From contig NZ_KE386569.1 of NCBI RefSeq assembly GCF_000427625.1, forward strand, positions 3,466,854 to 3,530,853: a stretch of 64,000 bases of DNA. Direction: 5' to 3'. Shown here one piece after another: positions 62,794 to 64,000 of the stretch. The number at the start of each line of letters is the position of its first letter. Positions within the stretch are counted from its first letter, which is position 1. The translations under genes were made by a program, and so were the position numbers. The notes below the pieces were generated by a model. It was not told where the DNA came from. It did no database searches and saw only the letters and a list, made by a program, of their open reading frames with translations. This DNA is from Methylobacter luteus IMV-B-3098. GTDB lineage: Bacteria; Pseudomonadota; Gammaproteobacteria; Methylococcales; Methylomonadaceae.

Positions 62794-63582
62794 ATGATAT
62801 TTTTCTTGTTGAGTGTGATATTAGGGATGGTTTCCGGAGTGCTGGCCGGTCTTTTCGGCATTGGAGGCGGAATGGTCATTGTGCCGGTTCTGGTTTTGCT
62901 ATTTGTTATGCAAGGTATTCCTAATGATCTGATCATGATTATGTCGGTGGCAACTTCGTTGGCGACGATAATCGTCACCTCGACAGCATCTGTGCTGGCA
63001 CATCATCGTTTAGGCTCTGTAGTCTGGAGAAAAGTGCTCCGATTGGCGCCGGGTATTATGGTCGGATCGGCGCTCGGGGCTGTAGTAGCGGACCAAATAG
63101 ACGCTGATGTATTGCGCTATATCTTTATCGTGTTTTTACTGTATGTCGGTGTGCAAATGGCTCTTCAGATAACACCGACACCCGGAGCGGTAAAGGAATC
63201 GAAAGTGCTGGATTTTAGCGTGGCGAACCTTATCGGCTTGATGTCGTCGATAGTAGGGATAGGCGGAGGGACGCTAACCGTGCCTTATCTGGTGCGTTGC
63301 CGGTATGCTATGCGTAATGCAGTGGCGATATCAAGCGCTTGTGGTTTGCCGATAGCTGTGGCGGGTACCATCAGTTATATTGCATTGGGCTGGGATCAAA
63401 CGCAGCTGCCGGAATGGAGCTTGGGCTATATCTATTTGCCTGCTTTTTTGGGCATCAGTCTGGGCAGCTTTCCTACGGCTCCGGTTGGCGCCAGGCTTGC
63501 TCACCAGCTGCCGGCACAGAAATTAAAACGCTATTTTTCGATTTTGATTTTTTTAATGGCGGCTAAATTGATTTGGTATTAG
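62794..63582 (+). CDS. TauE/SafE-family sulfite/sulfonate exporter-like permease
   Basis: 262 residues with eight membrane segments. GMVSGVLAGLFGIGGGMVIVP and IGLMSSIVGIGGGTLTVPYL are the two repeated glycine-rich motifs. Members transport organosulfur or inorganic anions. The substrate is not told by context. It is divergent from cca with about 90 bases between. Confidence 0.9.
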   Translation: MIFFLLSVILGMVSGVLAGLFGIGGGMVIVPVLVLLFVMQGIPNDLIMIMSVATSLATIIVTSTASVLAHHRLGSVVWRKVLRLAPGIMVGSALGAVVADQIDADVLRYIFIVFLLYVGVQMALQITPTPGAVKESKVLDFSVANLIGLMSSIVGIGGGTLTVPYLVRCRYAMRNAVAISSACGLPIAVAGTISYIALGWDQTQLPEWSLGYIYLPAFLGISLGSFPTAPVGARLAHQLPAQKLKRYFSILIFLMAAKLIWY

Positions 63583-63711
63583 TAGCTATAGCCGCAAGCA
63601 CTGCCAAGCGTAAGCCAACTATGGATAGGCATTTCGGATTTTTGATTCAGAATGCTCTTAGGGTAGTAATCAAGTATGCTTGATTGATGCGTTTTTGTAT
63701 GATTGCTTTAA

Positions 63712-63736
63712 CTCCTCTCCCAAGGCAGGAGAGGAG
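63712..63736. repeat. Hairpin CTCCTCTCC-7-GGAGAGGAG
   Basis: A 9-bp perfect stem in the convergent gap between the TauE-like gene and the partial leftward gene. No T-run; it may serve both transcripts as a termination or stability element. Confidence 0.45.
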
Positions 63737-63765
63737 CATAAAGGTAACTGCCTGAGCTATTGGAT

Positions 63766-64000
63766 TTATTTAGCTACGGCTTGAGTTGCTGGTAAAGTTG
63801 CAGCAATTGCCTTCTCTCCATGGCCACAGTCAGGATGCTCAAAGCCTGCTGCACCAGCACCAGTGTCGCCGGTATAAATGATCTGGTCATTCTTAGCGGC
63901 ATTCGGGCCTGCTGGCACAAAGTCCAGGTTGGCGGCATGACGCATACGCCAGGCGATATTATGGTCTGCGCATGATGAATCGCCGCTTACGCCAACGGCG
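63766..64000 (-). CDS. Heme-binding/GlcG-HbpS-like protein, C-terminal part (cut by window edge)
   Basis: Open from the window edge to TAA at 63768-63766, 77 codons visible. The visible part reads AVGVSGDSSCADHNIAWRMR, then HAANLDFVPAGPN, IIYTGDTGAGAAGFEHPDCG and AATLPATQAVAK. The VSGDSSCxDHxIAW block resembles GlcG/HbpS-type heme-binding domain proteins. The start is outside the window. Confidence 0.55.
   Translation of the reverse strand, partial: AVGVSGDSSCADHNIAWRMRHAANLDFVPAGPNAAKNDQIIYTGDTGAGAAGFEHPDCGHGEKAIAATLPATQAVAK

Overview
The window is chromosomal DNA of a gammaproteobacterium. The evidence is the housekeeping half: rpsU-yqeY-dnaG-rpoD, a separate hisI and hisE after hisBHAF, tatABC, folK/folB, plsY, tsaD, metK-ahcY-metF and an RsmY/RsmZ-like small RNA gene with a GacA-box-like site. 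The overall gene order and protein flavour remind me of methanotrophic Methylococcales, but no C1 gene is present, so the genus is a guess.

Layout. (1) 1-593: the tail of an IS630-type transposase followed by a decayed adenylylsulfate kinase (cysC) relic. (2) 590-5258: a DHH phosphoesterase and a complete dTDP-L-rhamnose set in the order rfbC-rfbD-rfbB-rfbA. (3) 5532-22213, all leftward: polysaccharide genes, namely two glycosyltransferase/epimerase genes, an OafA-like acyltransferase cut by an IS1182-type element, a second acyltransferase, a Tat-signal protein paired with a GMC oxidoreductase, a methyltransferase, a 1091-residue methyltransferase/coiled-coil/double-glycosyltransferase fusion, and the Wzt/Wzm ABC exporter. 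(4) 22213-24125: a decay zone with a fused rfbB/rfbC relic and fragments of ISAs1- and IS256-type transposases. (5) 24126-36284, rightward: a lipid-linked glycan cluster with GT2, GT8-like and GT4 glycosyltransferases, a MurJ/Wzx-like flippase, an O-acetyltransferase and a WbpV-WbpL-WbpM-like end. (6) 36.3-64 kb: a LysR regulator, methyltransferase and rhodanese, typA, histidine biosynthesis, Tat translocase, folate and lipid genes, the macromolecular synthesis operon, a CAU tRNA, the methionine cycle, bioA, rsmE, a CPBP protease, yajQ, cca and a TauE/SafE permease. A partial GlcG/HbpS-like gene ends the window.

How they work together. The rfb genes make dTDP-rhamnose for the glycosyltransferases on both sides. 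The leftward cluster looks like an ABC-exported glycan decorated by acyl and methyl groups. The rightward cluster starts a chain on undecaprenyl phosphate (WbpL-like) with sugars made by WbpM- and WbpV-like enzymes and moves it with a MurJ/Wzx-like flippase; I saw no Wzy polymerase. The Tat translocase in the window could export the Tat-signal/GMC pair.

The most interesting non-coding signals are two leftward small RNA candidates in intergenic gaps of otherwise rightward DNA. One at about 40770-40893 has six GGA motifs, a closing stem, an intrinsic terminator and an upstream GacA-box-like palindrome (RsmY/RsmZ/CsrB type). One at about 36287-36412 has a promoter-like sequence, a hairpin with a UCCUCCUC loop (anti-Shine-Dalgarno) and a strong intrinsic terminator.
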